Origin: Pseudomonas sp. GM18
GTDB lineage: Bacteria; Pseudomonadota; Gammaproteobacteria; Pseudomonadales; Pseudomonadaceae
NCBI RefSeq assembly: GCF_000282195.1
Contig: NZ_AKJT01000042.1
Span: 1 to 64,000, forward strand
Direction of reading: 5' to 3'
DNA length: 64,000 nucleotides
The position numbers were made by a program, and so were the translations under genes. Below the pieces are notes generated by a model that saw only the letters and a program-made list of their open reading frames with translations, searched no databases and had not been told where the DNA came from. Of the stretch, positions 8,802 through 21,272 are shown in pieces; within the stretch, counting starts at the first letter, position 1, and each line of letters starts with the position of its first letter.

Positions 8802-9647
8802 TTAGCGCGGCAACTTCAGGTTATTCCACACCGCCAGGCTCGGTTCAGCCTGGTTCAGCGTGTAGAAATGCAGCCCCGGTGCGCCACCTTGCAACAGGCG
8901 TTCGCACATTTCGGTGATGACTTGCTCACCAAAGCCTTGAATGCTCTGGGTGTCGTCGCCGTAGGCTTCCAGTTGCTTGCGGATCCAGCGCGGGATTTCC
9001 GCACCACAAGCGTCGGAGAAGCGCGCCAGCTTGCTGTAGTTGGTGATCGGCATGATCCCCGGCACGATCGGGATGTTCACGCCCTTCGCCCGTACACGCT
9101 CGACGAAGTAGAAATAGCTGTCGGCGTTGAAGAAGTACTGGGTGATCGCACTGTTGGCGCCGGCGTTGGCCTTGCGCACGAAGTTGTTGAGATCGTCTTC
9201 GAAATTGCGCGCTTGCGGGTGCATTTCCGGGTAAGCGGCGACTTCGATGTGGAAATGATCGCCAGTCTCTTCACGAATGAATTCAACCAGGTCATTGGCG
9301 TGACGCAACTCGCCGCTGGCCATGCCCATGCCCGAGGGCAGGTCACCGCGAAGCGCAACGATTCGCTGGATGCCGGCTGCCTTGTACTGGCTCAGCAGGC
9401 CGCGCAGGTCGTCCTTGCTATCGCCCACGCAAGACAGATGCGGTGCGGCAGGGACTTTGACTTCACTTTCCAGCTGCAACACGGTGTTGAGGGTGCGATC
9501 ACGAGTCGAACCGCCAGCGCCGTAGGTGCAGGAGAAGAAGTCGGGATTGTAGGTCGCCAGCTGACGGGCAGTGGCGATCAGTTTTTCATGCCCAGCATCG
9601 GTCTTCGTCGGGAAGAATTCGAAGCTGTAGCGACGTTCTTGGGACAT
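8802..9647 (-). CDS. metF: 5,10-methylenetetrahydrofolate reductase
   Basis: 281-residue FAD enzyme that makes 5-methyltetrahydrofolate for homocysteine methylation. The N-terminus RRYSFEFFPTKTDAG carries the catalytic glutamate region. CTYGAGGSTRDRT, ALRGDLPSG, AAYPEMHPQ and ITQYFFNADSYFYF are characteristic MetF segments. The start MSQERR is chosen because AAGGA lies 7 nt upstream; an ATG two codons earlier would be too close to that site. It lies 126 bp downstream of ahcY on the same strand, with a REP element in the gap, so the two SAM-cycle genes may share a transcript. Confidence 0.95.
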   Translation of the reverse strand: MSQERRYSFEFFPTKTDAGHEKLIATARQLATYNPDFFSCTYGAGGSTRDRTLNTVLQLESEVKVPAAPHLSCVGDSKDDLRGLLSQYKAAGIQRIVALRGDLPSGMGMASGELRHANDLVEFIREETGDHFHIEVAAYPEMHPQARNFEDDLNNFVRKANAGANSAITQYFFNADSYFYFVERVRAKGVNIPIVPGIMPITNYSKLARFSDACGAEIPRWIRKQLEAYGDDTQSIQGFGEQVITEMCERLLQGGAPGLHFYTLNQAEPSLAVWNNLKLPR

Positions 9648-9688
9648 GGTCATATCCTTGGAAACACGTAAGCCGGACGCTGGCCCCC

Positions 9689-9752
9689 GTAGGAGCTGCC
9701 GCAGGCTGCGATCTTTTAAGATCAAAAGATCGCAGGCTTCGCCAGCTCCTAC
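9689..9752. repeat. REP-type inverted repeat (family A) between ahcY and metF
   Basis: The arms GTAGGAGCTGCCGCAGGC and GCAGGCTTCGCCAGCTCCTAC face each other across a short palindromic centre (GATCTTTTAAGATC). The whole element is a near-continuous hairpin. On the minus strand it lies 20 bases past the ahcY stop and could attenuate or protect the ahcY part of an ahcY-metF mRNA. Confidence 0.87.
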
Positions 9753-9773
9753 GCAGAGCGGTCAATCAGCGTA

Positions 9774-11383
<1,610 letters not shown>

Positions 11384-11503
11384 AGCGTTTCTGTTGGTCA
11401 ATGTCCGAACGGTAATCGAGACCATAGCCGATGCTTAATAGAGCTCTAGTCCGGGCTCTGCCATGATGGCCGGCATCAATCGGCAAGACGGTCAGGAGTG
11501 AGT

Positions 11504-11908
11504 ATGAATTTCCACACCCGCAAATGGGTAAAACCCGAAGACCTCAACCCCAACGGCACGCTGTTCGGTGGCAGCCTGCTGCGCTGGATCGACGAAGAAG
11601 CGGCGATCTACGCCATCGTCCAGTTGGGTAATCAGCGCGTGGTCACCAAGTACATTTCCGAAATCAACTTCGTCAGCGCCTCGCGTCAGGGCGACATCAT
11701 CGAGCTGGGCATCACTGCCACCGAGTTCGGTCGCACCTCGATCACCCTGACCTGTGAAGTGCGCAACAAGATCACTCGCAAGAGCATTTTGACCGTGGAG
11801 AAGATGGTGTTCGTGAATCTGGGCGAAGACGGGCTGCCGGTGCCGCACGGCCGAACCGAGATCAGGTACGTCAAAGACCAGTTCAAGGATGATGCCCCGG
11901 TCGAATGA
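11504..11908 (+). CDS. Hotdog-fold acyl-CoA thioesterase (YciA-like)
   Basis: 134-residue single hotdog domain. The segment DLNPNGTLFGGSLLRWIDEEAA is the acyl-CoA hydrolase signature with the catalytic aspartate/asparagine region, and KYISEINFVSASRQGDIIELG follows. YciA-type enzymes hydrolyse a broad range of acyl-CoAs in the cytosol. The ATG at 11504 has CAGGAG upstream; a GTG two codons earlier would overlap that site. It is transcribed away from ahcY and convergent with the MFS gene, with only 12 bp between stops. Confidence 0.88.
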   Translation: MNFHTRKWVKPEDLNPNGTLFGGSLLRWIDEEAAIYAIVQLGNQRVVTKYISEINFVSASRQGDIIELGITATEFGRTSITLTCEVRNKITRKSILTVEKMVFVNLGEDGLPVPHGRTEIRYVKDQFKDDAPVE

Positions 11909-11920
11909 CCTGTGGAACTC

Positions 11921-13090
11921 TTAGCCGGGGACGTTGGCCGTTACCGTATTGCGACGTTGCAGATAGATAAAGAACAGCGCAGTCAGCACGGTCAAACCGC
12001 TGACCAGTGCGCCGGTCCACGGCAAGTCCGCCAGGTTGGCACCGCTGGCCACCACCAATCCGCCGATCCACGCGCCGGCGGCGTTGCCGAGATTGAATGC
12101 GCTTTGATTCAACGTCGACCCGAGGTTCGGCGCCTCGTGAGCCTGATCGATGATCAGCAATTGCAGGATCGGGCACAGCGCGAAGGCGAAGATACCCCAC
12201 AGCACCAGCGTGATCGCCGCCGGTATCACCGAATGGCTGGTCTGGCTGAAGGCAGCCAGCACCACGGCGACGGCTAATGTCATCCCCACCAGCGAAGGCA
12301 GCAAACGGCTGTCTGCCAATCGGCCGCCAAGCATGCTGCCCGCGGTCAAGCCGACCCCGAACAACAGCAGCATGATGGTCACACCATGGGGGCTGACGCC
12401 GGTGATGTCTTGCAGGATCGGCGCAATGTAAGTGAACACGCTGAACAGACTGGTGGACGCCAGCACGCTCATGCCCAGCGCCAGCAGCACATTGACCTTG
12501 CCCAGCACTTTGAATTCGCTGGCCAGGTTGGCCTTGTCCATGGGGATTTCTTTCGGTAGCCAGACCCACTGCGCAACCGCCGCAATCACGCCAATCACCG
12601 ACACCGCCCAGAAGGTCGAGCGCCAGCCGGCATATTGCCCAAGTGCTGTGCCCAGGGGCACGCCCAGCACGTTGGCCAAGGTCAGGCCGGTGAACATCAT
12701 GGCAATCGCCTGGGCTCGTTTGTTCGGTGCCACCAGACTGGCAGCGACCACTGAGCCGATGCCGAAAAACGCACCATGGCACAAAGCAGTAATCACCCGT
12801 GCAGCCATCAAGGTGGCGTAGTTCGGCGCCAGGGCGCAGAGGATGTTGCCGAGAATGAACATCATCGTCATGCCCAACAGCGTGGCTTTGCGCGGCATGT
12901 TGGCGGTACCGACTGCGAGGATCGGCGCACCGAACACCACGCCCAGGGCGTAACCGGTGATGAGCAGGCCAGCGTGAGGAATGCTCACGGCGAGGTCGCG
13001 GGCGACATCGGGCAGCAAACCCATGATGACGAACTCAGTGGTGCCGATGCCGAAAGCGGCAACGGCCAGTGCAAGCAAGGCGAGTGGCAT
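11921..13090 (-). CDS. MFS transporter, AraJ/DHA1-like
   Basis: 389-residue inner-membrane protein with about twelve hydrophobic helices. The N-terminal stretch FGIGTTEFVIMGLLPDVARDL is typical of the AraJ/YdhP branch of DHA1 drug or sugar efflux carriers. The loop after TM2 (ILAVGTANMPRKATLLGM) matches the MFS motif A position but is degenerate. Repeat halves are visible around the NLGSTLNQSAFNLGNAAGAW segment of the second half. The substrate is not predictable. The ATG at 13090 is preferred to a TTG two codons earlier; the ribosome site is weak. Confidence 0.85.
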   Translation of the reverse strand: MPLALLALAVAAFGIGTTEFVIMGLLPDVARDLAVSIPHAGLLITGYALGVVFGAPILAVGTANMPRKATLLGMTMMFILGNILCALAPNYATLMAARVITALCHGAFFGIGSVVAASLVAPNKRAQAIAMMFTGLTLANVLGVPLGTALGQYAGWRSTFWAVSVIGVIAAVAQWVWLPKEIPMDKANLASEFKVLGKVNVLLALGMSVLASTSLFSVFTYIAPILQDITGVSPHGVTIMLLLFGVGLTAGSMLGGRLADSRLLPSLVGMTLAVAVVLAAFSQTSHSVIPAAITLVLWGIFAFALCPILQLLIIDQAHEAPNLGSTLNQSAFNLGNAAGAWIGGLVVASGANLADLPWTGALVSGLTVLTALFFIYLQRRNTVTANVPG

Positions 13091-13311
13091 GCGCAAGGTC
13101 TCTGTCAGTAGTTTTGACGCTTTGATCAGGCATACGCAGGCCGACGACCGTTCTCGATGAGAGCGGGCAGGGGCAGGAATTATTGGAATTAGTCTGTGCG
13201 CAACTGAGTGCGGCGTGGTCGCTTGCAGTATAAACAGCTGCGGACATATGGCGAATCAAATCTCTACCCTGCCAACGTAGGGGGAGGGTAGGGATATAAA
13301 AGGAGTGTGCC

Positions 13312-14145
13312 GTGCTTGCGACGATTCTGGTGTTGGTGGCGGCGCTGTTGCACGCGGCGTGGAATACCCTGATCAAATTCAGTGCGGAGCGGCTGTTGGT
13401 GGTGGCCTGCATGGACAGCGTGGCGTTGCTGTTTGTCGCGCTGATGCTGACATTCGTGGCGCTGCCGCCACTGGATATGTGGCCGTGGATTCTTGCGTCG
13501 GCGGCATTCGAGTTGCTCTATCGCTACCTGTTGATCCAGGCCTATCGGGTCGGCGATCTCGGTCTGGTCTATCCGTTGATGCGTGGCCTGTCACCGTTGG
13601 TGGTGCTGGCGCTGACGCTGATCTTCGCCGGAGAAGTGCTGACGGCTCAGCAGATCTTCGGGATTTTGCTCATCCCGTTCGGCATGGTGTGCCTGCTCTG
13701 GCAGGGCGGTGGCGGGGTGCGCCTGCCGTGGTCGATGCTGCCGGTGGTGGCGCTGATCGGGTTGTGCATCGGTTGCTACACCTTTATCGATGGCCAGGCC
13801 TTGCGGCGCTGGTCCCATCCGCTGGACTACCTGGTTTGGGTGACATTGCTCAGTGCCTGGCCGTTCCCATTGCTGGCGCTGGTGCGCAAACGCCCTGCGT
13901 TCATGTTGTTCTGGCGCGAACAGTGGCGGTTGGGGTTGGCGGTCGGGTTCTGCGTGTTGTTCAGCTACGCTCTGGTGCTGTGGGCCATGCAGCTCGGTTC
14001 AATTGCCGAGGCGGCGGCGCTGCGCGAGATCAGCGTGATTCTGGTGGTGTTGTTCGGTATGCGCTACCTCAAAGAACCTTTTGGCAGGCCACGGCTCTTA
14101 GCCTGTGGACTGGTATTGATCGGCATGTTGGTGATGAAGTTTTAG
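13312..14145 (+). CDS. EamA/DMT family membrane transporter
   Basis: 277-residue integral membrane protein with about ten helices in two EamA-like halves. The first half has LLHAAWNTLIKFSAERL and YRYLLIQAYRVGDLGLVYPLMRG; the second ends with EISVILVVLFGMRYLKEPFG and ACGLVLIGMLVMKF. Members of this superfamily export amino acids, metabolites or drugs. The start is GTG at 13312, with AGGAG 6 nt upstream. It is followed at 50 bp by the MAPEG gene on the same strand, so the two may be co-transcribed. Confidence 0.85.
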   Translation: MLATILVLVAALLHAAWNTLIKFSAERLLVVACMDSVALLFVALMLTFVALPPLDMWPWILASAAFELLYRYLLIQAYRVGDLGLVYPLMRGLSPLVVLALTLIFAGEVLTAQQIFGILLIPFGMVCLLWQGGGGVRLPWSMLPVVALIGLCIGCYTFIDGQALRRWSHPLDYLVWVTLLSAWPFPLLALVRKRPAFMLFWREQWRLGLAVGFCVLFSYALVLWAMQLGSIAEAAALREISVILVVLFGMRYLKEPFGRPRLLACGLVLIGMLVMKF

Positions 14146-14195
14146 TCGCCGCTGATGGAATTCGATTCTCTACAACTTGAAGAAGGGACTGCGTT

Positions 14196-14582
14196 ATGAC
14201 GGTTGCTCTGTGGTGCATTTTGATTGCGATCTGCTTGCCGTATCTGTGCGCAGGCGTCGCCAGGTTCAGCGGTAGCAAGTTCGGGCTGAAACAGAATCAC
14301 GACCCAAGGGCGTTTCTGGATTCGCTCGAAGGCGTGGCCAGGCGTGCGCATTCGGCGCAGTTGAACAGCTTGGAAGTGACCCCGGCGTTTGCGGCGGCGG
14401 TGATCGTCGCGCATCTGGCCGGCAATGCCGAACTGGTGACGATCAATGTGCTGTCGGTGCTGTTTATCACCAGTCGGCTGCTGTACATCATTTGCTATCT
14501 GGCGGACTGGGCGATTTTGCGGTCGCTGGTGTGGGCCATTGGCATGGGGTTGATTGTGAGTTTCTTTGTTGTGTCTGTTTGA
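14196..14582 (+). CDS. MAPEG family membrane protein
   Basis: 128-residue protein with four predicted membrane helices. The segment ARRAHSAQLNSLEVTPAFAAAV after the first helix, then INVLSVLFITSRLLYIICYLADWAI, is the pattern of the bacterial MAPEG (YecN/MAPEG-like) group related to glutathione-dependent membrane enzymes. The activity of bacterial members is mostly unknown. A ribosome site is seen as GAAGGG upstream of the ATG. A REP element follows directly. Confidence 0.82.
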   Translation: MTVALWCILIAICLPYLCAGVARFSGSKFGLKQNHDPRAFLDSLEGVARRAHSAQLNSLEVTPAFAAAVIVAHLAGNAELVTINVLSVLFITSRLLYIICYLADWAILRSLVWAIGMGLIVSFFVVSV

Positions 14583-14590
14583 CAGAGCGA

Positions 14591-14695
14591 GATCAAAAGA
14601 TCGCAGGCTACGCCAGCTCCTACAGGGTTTATCCGCGACGAACGCGGTCAACGTAGGAGCTGGCGAAGGCTCGGGCCGCGTTCGGACGATCTTTT
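14591..14695. repeat. REP-type inverted repeat (family A variant with insert)
   Basis: The left arm is GATCAAAAGATCGCAGGC...AGCTCCTAC and the right arm GTAGGAGCTGGCGAAGGCT. The right arm carries about 15 extra bases (CGGGCCGCGTTCGG) before CGATCTTTT compared with the other copies. It lies between the MAPEG gene and the convergent mltA stop. Confidence 0.85.
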
Positions 14696-14699
14696 GCTT

Positions 14700-15872
14700 T
14701 TAAAGTTTGTCAGCCACCTGCGGTACTTGAGGCAACGCCGCCCCTTTAGGCCAGAGCATCCAGATCTGTCCCTGCTGTTTCATGTCGCCGGCCAACTGCC
14801 CGGCGGCCTCGCCCGTGCCCCAGAACAGGTCCGCGCGGACCTTGCCGGCAATCGCGCCGCCGGTATCTTGAGCCGCTACCGGGCGTACCAGTGCGCTGCC
14901 GTCCGGTCGTGTGGTCGATAACCATAACAGGCTGCCGAGTGGAATTACCTTGCGATCCACTGCCGCGCTATAACCTGCGGTCAATGGCACATTCAGCGAA
15001 CCGCGCGGCCCTTCGTTGCTGTCCGGGTTACGATTGAAGAACACGTAACTGGGGTTGCTGCCGAGCAGTTCGGGAATGCGCGTCGGATTGGCCTTGGCCC
15101 AGTTATCGATGGCGCTCATGGTCACCTCTTCTTTCTTCAGCGCTCCCTGATCCACCAGCCAGCGGCCGATAGGGCGATAGGGGTGGCCGTTCTGGTCGGC
15201 ATAACCAATGCGCAATTGACGGCCATCATCGAGCTGGATGCGCCCCGAACCCTGGATTTGCAGAAACTGCAGGTTCATCGGGTCGGTCAGCCAGGCAATC
15301 ACCGGCGCCTTCACGCCTTTGGTTTCAATGGTTGCCGCATCGTCATAAGGTTTGAGCACGCGACCTTCGAGCCGTCCGCGCAGGCGTTTGCCTTTGAGCT
15401 CCGGGTAGATACTGTCCAGCGAGACAATGATCATGTCCTCGGGCACGCCGTACACCGGGATGTTCGCTTGCTCGGTCTGGGTCAGGCTGCCGGGATACAC
15501 CGGTTCGTAGTAGCCGGTGATCAGGCCGTTGGGGTTGTCATTGGCGGCGCGCAAGCCGTAAACATCGAGGTTCTGCTTGAGGAAGCCGCGGATGTCGCTG
15601 GCGGTTGGCTGCACGCTGGTGGAAGCGGCGCAGGTGCCACCCCAGACCGGGTCGGCCTTGAGTCGGGTGCAGGCGCTGCGCCACGAGCCAAAACCGGCGA
15701 CGAGGTCGTTGTCGGACACCGCTGGAAGGGCTTCCCAGGTGGCGCTGGAGTAGGTCGCCAGTGCGTGGGTTTTCGGTTTGCTGCTGTCGCCACCGGTGCA
15801 GCCCGCAAGCACGGCCACCATCGGAAGGGTCCAGGCCAGGTTGTGACGCCACGCCTTGAAACGGCTGTTCAT
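14700..15872 (-). CDS. mltA: Membrane-bound lytic murein transglycosylase A
   Basis: 390-residue lipoprotein that cleaves peptidoglycan glycan strands to 1,6-anhydro products at the outer membrane. The signal ends in the lipobox VLAGC. The MltA domain includes NPNGLITGYYEPVYPGSLT and IQGSGRIQLDDG. The 3D domain follows with VAQDTGGAIAGKVRADLFWG, in which the catalytic aspartate lies. The ATG at 15872 starts the lipoprotein signal and has AAGGA 9 nt upstream. It is divergent from the cytochrome gene at 16001. Confidence 0.95.
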   Translation of the reverse strand: MNSRFKAWRHNLAWTLPMVAVLAGCTGGDSSKPKTHALATYSSATWEALPAVSDNDLVAGFGSWRSACTRLKADPVWGGTCAASTSVQPTASDIRGFLKQNLDVYGLRAANDNPNGLITGYYEPVYPGSLTQTEQANIPVYGVPEDMIIVSLDSIYPELKGKRLRGRLEGRVLKPYDDAATIETKGVKAPVIAWLTDPMNLQFLQIQGSGRIQLDDGRQLRIGYADQNGHPYRPIGRWLVDQGALKKEEVTMSAIDNWAKANPTRIPELLGSNPSYVFFNRNPDSNEGPRGSLNVPLTAGYSAAVDRKVIPLGSLLWLSTTRPDGSALVRPVAAQDTGGAIAGKVRADLFWGTGEAAGQLAGDMKQQGQIWMLWPKGAALPQVPQVADKL

Positions 15873-16000
15873 GGAGTAATTCCTTTGCCGGTTGCCTGAG
15901 TGCTCCATGCGCTCAAACAACCCGTATTGATAATAGGGCTATTGGTCTTTGCCGGTGACGCGAGGATACTGGCTGCCGTTTCCAGTGACCTGTAGCCACC

Positions 16001-16450
16001 ATGACTCTTAAAAGACTTTCTGTTGTATTGCTGGCCTGCCTGACCTTGTCCGCCTGCGGCGGTGTCGACCCGAACTCGCCTCTGGGCCAGCGCAAGGCGA
16101 TCTTCAAGCAAATGCTCAAGACCGGCGAAGACCTGGGCGGCATGTTGCGTGGGCGTATTCCGTTCGATGGCCCGAAATTCGCCGACGGCGCCGTGAAGCT
16201 CGACGCGTTGTCCCATGAACCGTGGAAACATTTCCCGCAGGTGCGCGAAGAAGATCACACCAGCGCCAAGGACGATGTCTGGCAGAAGCAGGCACGCTTC
16301 CAGGAAATGGCCCGCACCCTTGAAGGCGCCACCGGTGAACTGGTGATTGCCAGCCAGGTTCAACCCTACAAGGCCGGCAATCTGGGGCCGGCGGTGCAGA
16401 AAGTTGAAGACGCCTGTAGTGCCTGCCATAAAGAGTTTCGGGATCATTGA
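16001..16450 (+). CDS. Lipoprotein cytochrome c (class II, c'/c556-like)
   Basis: 149-residue precursor. The lipoprotein signal ends LTLSAC (C19). The remainder is a four-helix-bundle type with the heme-attachment motif CSACH at about 139-143, right at the C-terminus as in class II cytochromes c. Segment RKAIFKQMLKTGEDLGGML matches helix 1, and M38 may be the sixth ligand as in c556 (inference). It is probably anchored in the periplasmic membrane face as an electron carrier; no partner oxidase or dehydrogenase is nearby. Confidence 0.87.
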   Translation: MTLKRLSVVLLACLTLSACGGVDPNSPLGQRKAIFKQMLKTGEDLGGMLRGRIPFDGPKFADGAVKLDALSHEPWKHFPQVREEDHTSAKDDVWQKQARFQEMARTLEGATGELVIASQVQPYKAGNLGPAVQKVEDACSACHKEFRDH

Positions 16451-16470
16451 AGCGGCGTATTTAAACTGGA

Positions 16471-16866
16471 TTATTTATCCAGCTCGTCGAGCGCTTCCTG
16501 CAATTCCTTGCGCGATTGAGCCAGTTTGTCTTTGCGCTTGTTGATCTTCTCGGCGTCGCCTTTTTTCATCGCCTTGTCGAGGTCGGCCTGACGCCTGCTG
16601 ACTTCATGCTTGGCGTCGAGCACCTTGTTTTCCCGTTCCTTCTTCAAGGAAGCGTCGGTGCAATGGGCGGTGACTTCGCTCAGGGCGGTTTCCAGGCCAG
16701 CCTGTTGATCGGCGTTGCCGTGAGACTTGGCCAGTTCGATCTGGTTGATGATGCCTTGTTTTTTCGCGGCGCAGCCGGTCAGGCCCGGGGCGTCTTCGGC
16801 AGCCATTAATGGAGCGGCCATCACGCTGCACAGGGTCAACAAGGCGAGCGGTGAAAGAAGTTTCAT
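16471..16866 (-). CDS. DUF1090 family periplasmic protein
   Basis: 131-residue precursor with signal peptide MKLLSPLALLTLCSVMAAPLMA. The mature part is a charged helical protein: LTGCAAKKQGIINQIELAKSHGN, then HEVSRRQADLDKAMKKGDAEKINKR, with strong coiled-coil character. This matches DUF1090, whose E. coli member is YqjC; function is unknown. The ATG at 16866 has GGAG at 6 nt. It lies between the cytochrome gene (convergent) and ligB (upstream, same strand). Confidence 0.82.
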   Translation of the reverse strand: MKLLSPLALLTLCSVMAAPLMAAEDAPGLTGCAAKKQGIINQIELAKSHGNADQQAGLETALSEVTAHCTDASLKKERENKVLDAKHEVSRRQADLDKAMKKGDAEKINKRKDKLAQSRKELQEALDELDK

Positions 16867-16957
16867 AAAAGCTCCAGGTGAAAAATTCGATGTAGCGATG
16901 GGCTGTTTGAGCGCATCGGCACCTATGGGTTCCCAGGCTGGCGGGCGTCGCCGGCTG

Positions 16958-18676
<1,719 letters not shown>

Positions 18677-18741
18677 TCAGGTTTCGGGTGTGGAGTGCAG
18701 GGGTGTAATTCTGCGTGTTTCGAGGTGGGATCTTCTTCATG

Positions 18742-18778
18742 AAAAAGCCCCGCACGGCGAACCGTGCGGGGCTTTTTG
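18742..18778 (-). terminator. Rho-independent terminator of metK
   Basis: The stem AAAAGCCCCGCACGG / CCGTGCGGGGCTTTT with a short loop and T-run begins 16 bases downstream of the metK stop codon. It is bidirectional in form. Confidence 0.9.
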
Positions 18779-18794
18779 TGCAACCGGGGAAGTC

Positions 18795-19985
18795 TTACAG
18801 GCCGGCAGCAGAACGCAGAGCGTCGGCGCGGTCGGTTTTTTCCCAGGTGAACGTGGTGAACGTATCGTCGCCCACGGTTTTGGTTTCCGGGGTGCGACCG
18901 AAGTGGCCGTACGCCGCGGTGTCCTGGTACATCGGGTGCAGCAGGTCGAGCATGGTGGTGATCGCGTATGGACGCAGGTCGAACACTTCGCGGACCAGTT
19001 TGACGATCTTGTCGTCGCTGATCTTGCCGGTGCCGAAGGTGTTCAACGAGATCGACGTAGGCTGGGCCACACCGATTGCGTAGGAAACCTGAATCTCGCA
19101 ACGCTCGGCCAGGCCGGCAGCTACGATGTTCTTGGCCACATAACGACCGGCGTAGGCAGCCGAACGGTCAACCTTCGATGGATCTTTGCCGGAGAACGCG
19201 CCGCCGCCGTGACGGGCCATGCCGCCGTAGCTATCAACGATGATCTTGCGACCGGTCAGGCCGCAGTCGCCCACCGGGCCACCGATGATGAACTGGCCAG
19301 TCGGGTTGATGTGGAACTGGGTGTCCTTGGACAGCAGCTCGGCAGGCAGCACGTGCTTGACGATCAGCTCCATCACGCCTTCGCGCAGGTCTTTGTAGGA
19401 TACTTCCGGGTTGTGCTGGGTCGACAGTACAACGGCGTCGATACCGACAACCTTGCCGTTTTCGTAGCGGCAGGTCACTTGCGATTTGGCGTCTGGACGC
19501 AGCCAAGGCAGCAGGCCGGACTTACGGGCTTCGGCCTGGCGCTGAACCAGTTGGTGCGAGAAGGTGATCGGTGCTGGCATCAGCACGTCGGTTTCGTTGC
19601 TGGCGTAGCCGAACATCAGGCCCTGGTCGCCGGCGCCCTGGTCTTCAGGCTTGGCACGATCAACACCCTGGTTGATGTCGGGGGACTGCTTGCCGATGAT
19701 GTTCATCACGCCGCAGGTTGCGCCGTCGAAGCCGACATTGGAGCTGTTGTAGCCGATGTCGAGAATCACGTTACGGACGATGTCTTCCAGATCGACCCAG
19801 GCCGACGTGGTGACTTCACCTGCGATGATTGCCACACCGGTTTTCACCAGAGTCTCGCACGCCACGCGGGCGAACTTGTCTTCAGCAATGATGGCGTCCA
19901 GCACCGCATCGGAAATCTGGTCGGCGATTTTGTCCGGATGCCCTTCAGACACGGACTCGGAGGTGAAGAGGGAGTATTCGCTCAT
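18795..19985 (-). CDS. metK: S-adenosylmethionine synthetase
   Basis: 396-residue cytosolic enzyme that makes SAM from methionine and ATP. Motifs are [31 protein letters not shown], the P-loop-like [18 protein letters not shown], and a C-terminal [18 protein letters not shown]. Length equals that of the family. It lies 18 bp downstream of an ArsR-type regulator with a fused methyltransferase domain, so the two are very likely one operon and metK is likely its target. Confidence 0.97.
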   Translation of the reverse strand: MSEYSLFTSESVSEGHPDKIADQISDAVLDAIIAEDKFARVACETLVKTGVAIIAGEVTTSAWVDLEDIVRNVILDIGYNSSNVGFDGATCGVMNIIGKQSPDINQGVDRAKPEDQGAGDQGLMFGYASNETDVLMPAPITFSHQLVQRQAEARKSGLLPWLRPDAKSQVTCRYENGKVVGIDAVVLSTQHNPEVSYKDLREGVMELIVKHVLPAELLSKDTQFHINPTGQFIIGGPVGDCGLTGRKIIVDSYGGMARHGGGAFSGKDPSKVDRSAAYAGRYVAKNIVAAGLAERCEIQVSYAIGVAQPTSISLNTFGTGKISDDKIVKLVREVFDLRPYAITTMLDLLHPMYQDTAAYGHFGRTPETKTVGDDTFTTFTWEKTDRADALRSAAGL

Positions 19986-20003
19986 CTCGATTTTTTCCTG
20001 AAT

Positions 20004-20999
20004 TTACCGATGGTGAGTGTCGCCAGCCGGTCGCTGAAAATGGCGGACCTGAATCTGGAAACCATTACGTAAGCCTACATAGAGGCTTTCCCCGGGAACG
20101 AGTCCCGCAGCGGTGGCCCAACGGGCCAGATCGTCCTGTTCAAACCCCAGCCAGAGATCACCGCAGGCCTCCTTGGCCCAACTCTGGTTGTGGCTACATA
20201 ACTCTGTCACTAACAGGCTACCGCCTGGTTGCAGCAAACCGGCCATGTGCTTGAGCGCTTCGGCCGGCGCGGCAAAATGGTGCAGCACCATGTTCAGTAC
20301 AACGCAGTCGGCCTGAAGGCTTACACCGTTCAATGCATCGGCCAATTGCAGGCTGACGTTAGCCAGCGTTTCACGTTCGCAGACCTGACGGGCCAGTTCG
20401 AGCATCGCGGGGCTGTTGTCCAGCGCCGTGACCTGAGTGAAACGACGCGCCAGCTCCGGCAGAAAAGCGCCATCGCCGGGACCTACTTCGATGGCCGTGG
20501 CGCCGGGGCCGAAACTCAGCTTGTCGAGCAGGGCCACCACGCTTTCGCGGTATTGCGGCAGGCCGGCGATCAAGTCTTGCTGGGCGCGAAACTTCTCCGC
20601 GACCCGTGAGAAAAAGTCCTGGCTGGCCGCCTCCCGTTGCCCGTGAACCTGACCGATCCGCGCCTGAACGTCAGCCGGCAGAGCCAGGTTGTCCACTTCT
20701 TCGAGCAGCGCGGCATGCAGCTTGCCGCCCAGCAGATCGGTGTGGGGCAGGGCACGACGGTAGAAAATCGCATTGCCTTCACGGCGGGTCGCCACCAGGT
20801 CGGCCTGGGCCAATACCTTGAGGTGATGACTCATGCCGGACTGACCGATGCCGAAGATCTGCGCCAGCTCCAGTACGCCGAACGAATCGTTGGCCAGCGC
20901 GCGCAATACATTCAGCCGCAGAGGATCGCCGCCGGCCTTGCACAGGGCCGCCAGCTCATCGCAATCGTCATGTTGAATGGAAGGCACGCGCAGATTCAT
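20004..20999 (-). CDS. ArsR-family regulator fused to a SAM-dependent methyltransferase domain
   Basis: 331-residue two-domain protein. Residues 15-95 are a winged helix of the ArsR type (DPLRLNVLRALANDSFGVLE, then GQSGMSHHLKVLAQADLVATR), without the usual metal-binding cysteine pair next to the recognition helix. Residues 125-330 form a class I methyltransferase fold with EVGPGDGAFLPELA (171-184), an acidic D194, and LNMVLHHFAAPAEAL. As the gene precedes metK, the methyltransferase-like domain may sense SAM or SAH, in analogy with the ArsR-family SahR regulators of the SAM cycle. Whether it still methylates anything is unknown. A perfect palindrome lies 42 bp upstream. Confidence 0.88.
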   Translation of the reverse strand: MNLRVPSIQHDDCDELAALCKAGGDPLRLNVLRALANDSFGVLELAQIFGIGQSGMSHHLKVLAQADLVATRREGNAIFYRRALPHTDLLGGKLHAALLEEVDNLALPADVQARIGQVHGQREAASQDFFSRVAEKFRAQQDLIAGLPQYRESVVALLDKLSFGPGATAIEVGPGDGAFLPELARRFTQVTALDNSPAMLELARQVCERETLANVSLQLADALNGVSLQADCVVLNMVLHHFAAPAEALKHMAGLLQPGGSLLVTELCSHNQSWAKEACGDLWLGFEQDDLARWATAAGLVPGESLYVGLRNGFQIQVRHFQRPAGDTHHR

Positions 21000-21040
21000 A
21001 AGGCCAGCAGTCTAGTGACGGTCAGAAAACACCGCAAGGG

Positions 21041-21064
21041 CAATATCAAAAAGTTTTGATATTG
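21041..21064. promoter_or_regulatory. Perfect 24-bp palindrome, probable operator of the ArsR-type regulator
   Basis: Half-sites CAATATCAAAA and TTTTGATATTG are separated by two bases. It lies 42 bp upstream of the ArsR-methyltransferase start and about 210 bp upstream of tkt, in the divergent intergenic region. ArsR proteins bind such AT-rich inverted repeats. The assignment is inferred from position and symmetry. Confidence 0.65.
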
Positions 21065-21272
21065 GTCGATAGATGGCACTTCTTAACGTTAGTTTCAGTC
21101 CACAAACGAACAGCGGAAAGGTTTCACCAGCCGAATACGTCGTTATCCATTGGAAAAACGCCTTCGGATGACTATCTGTCATTGCCCCGAGGCGGGTCGG
21201 TGAGGGAAAATGCTCGCCTTTTTTCCGTTTCGTTTTATTCACTCTCGATTCAATATCCGCAGGAGATCAGCG

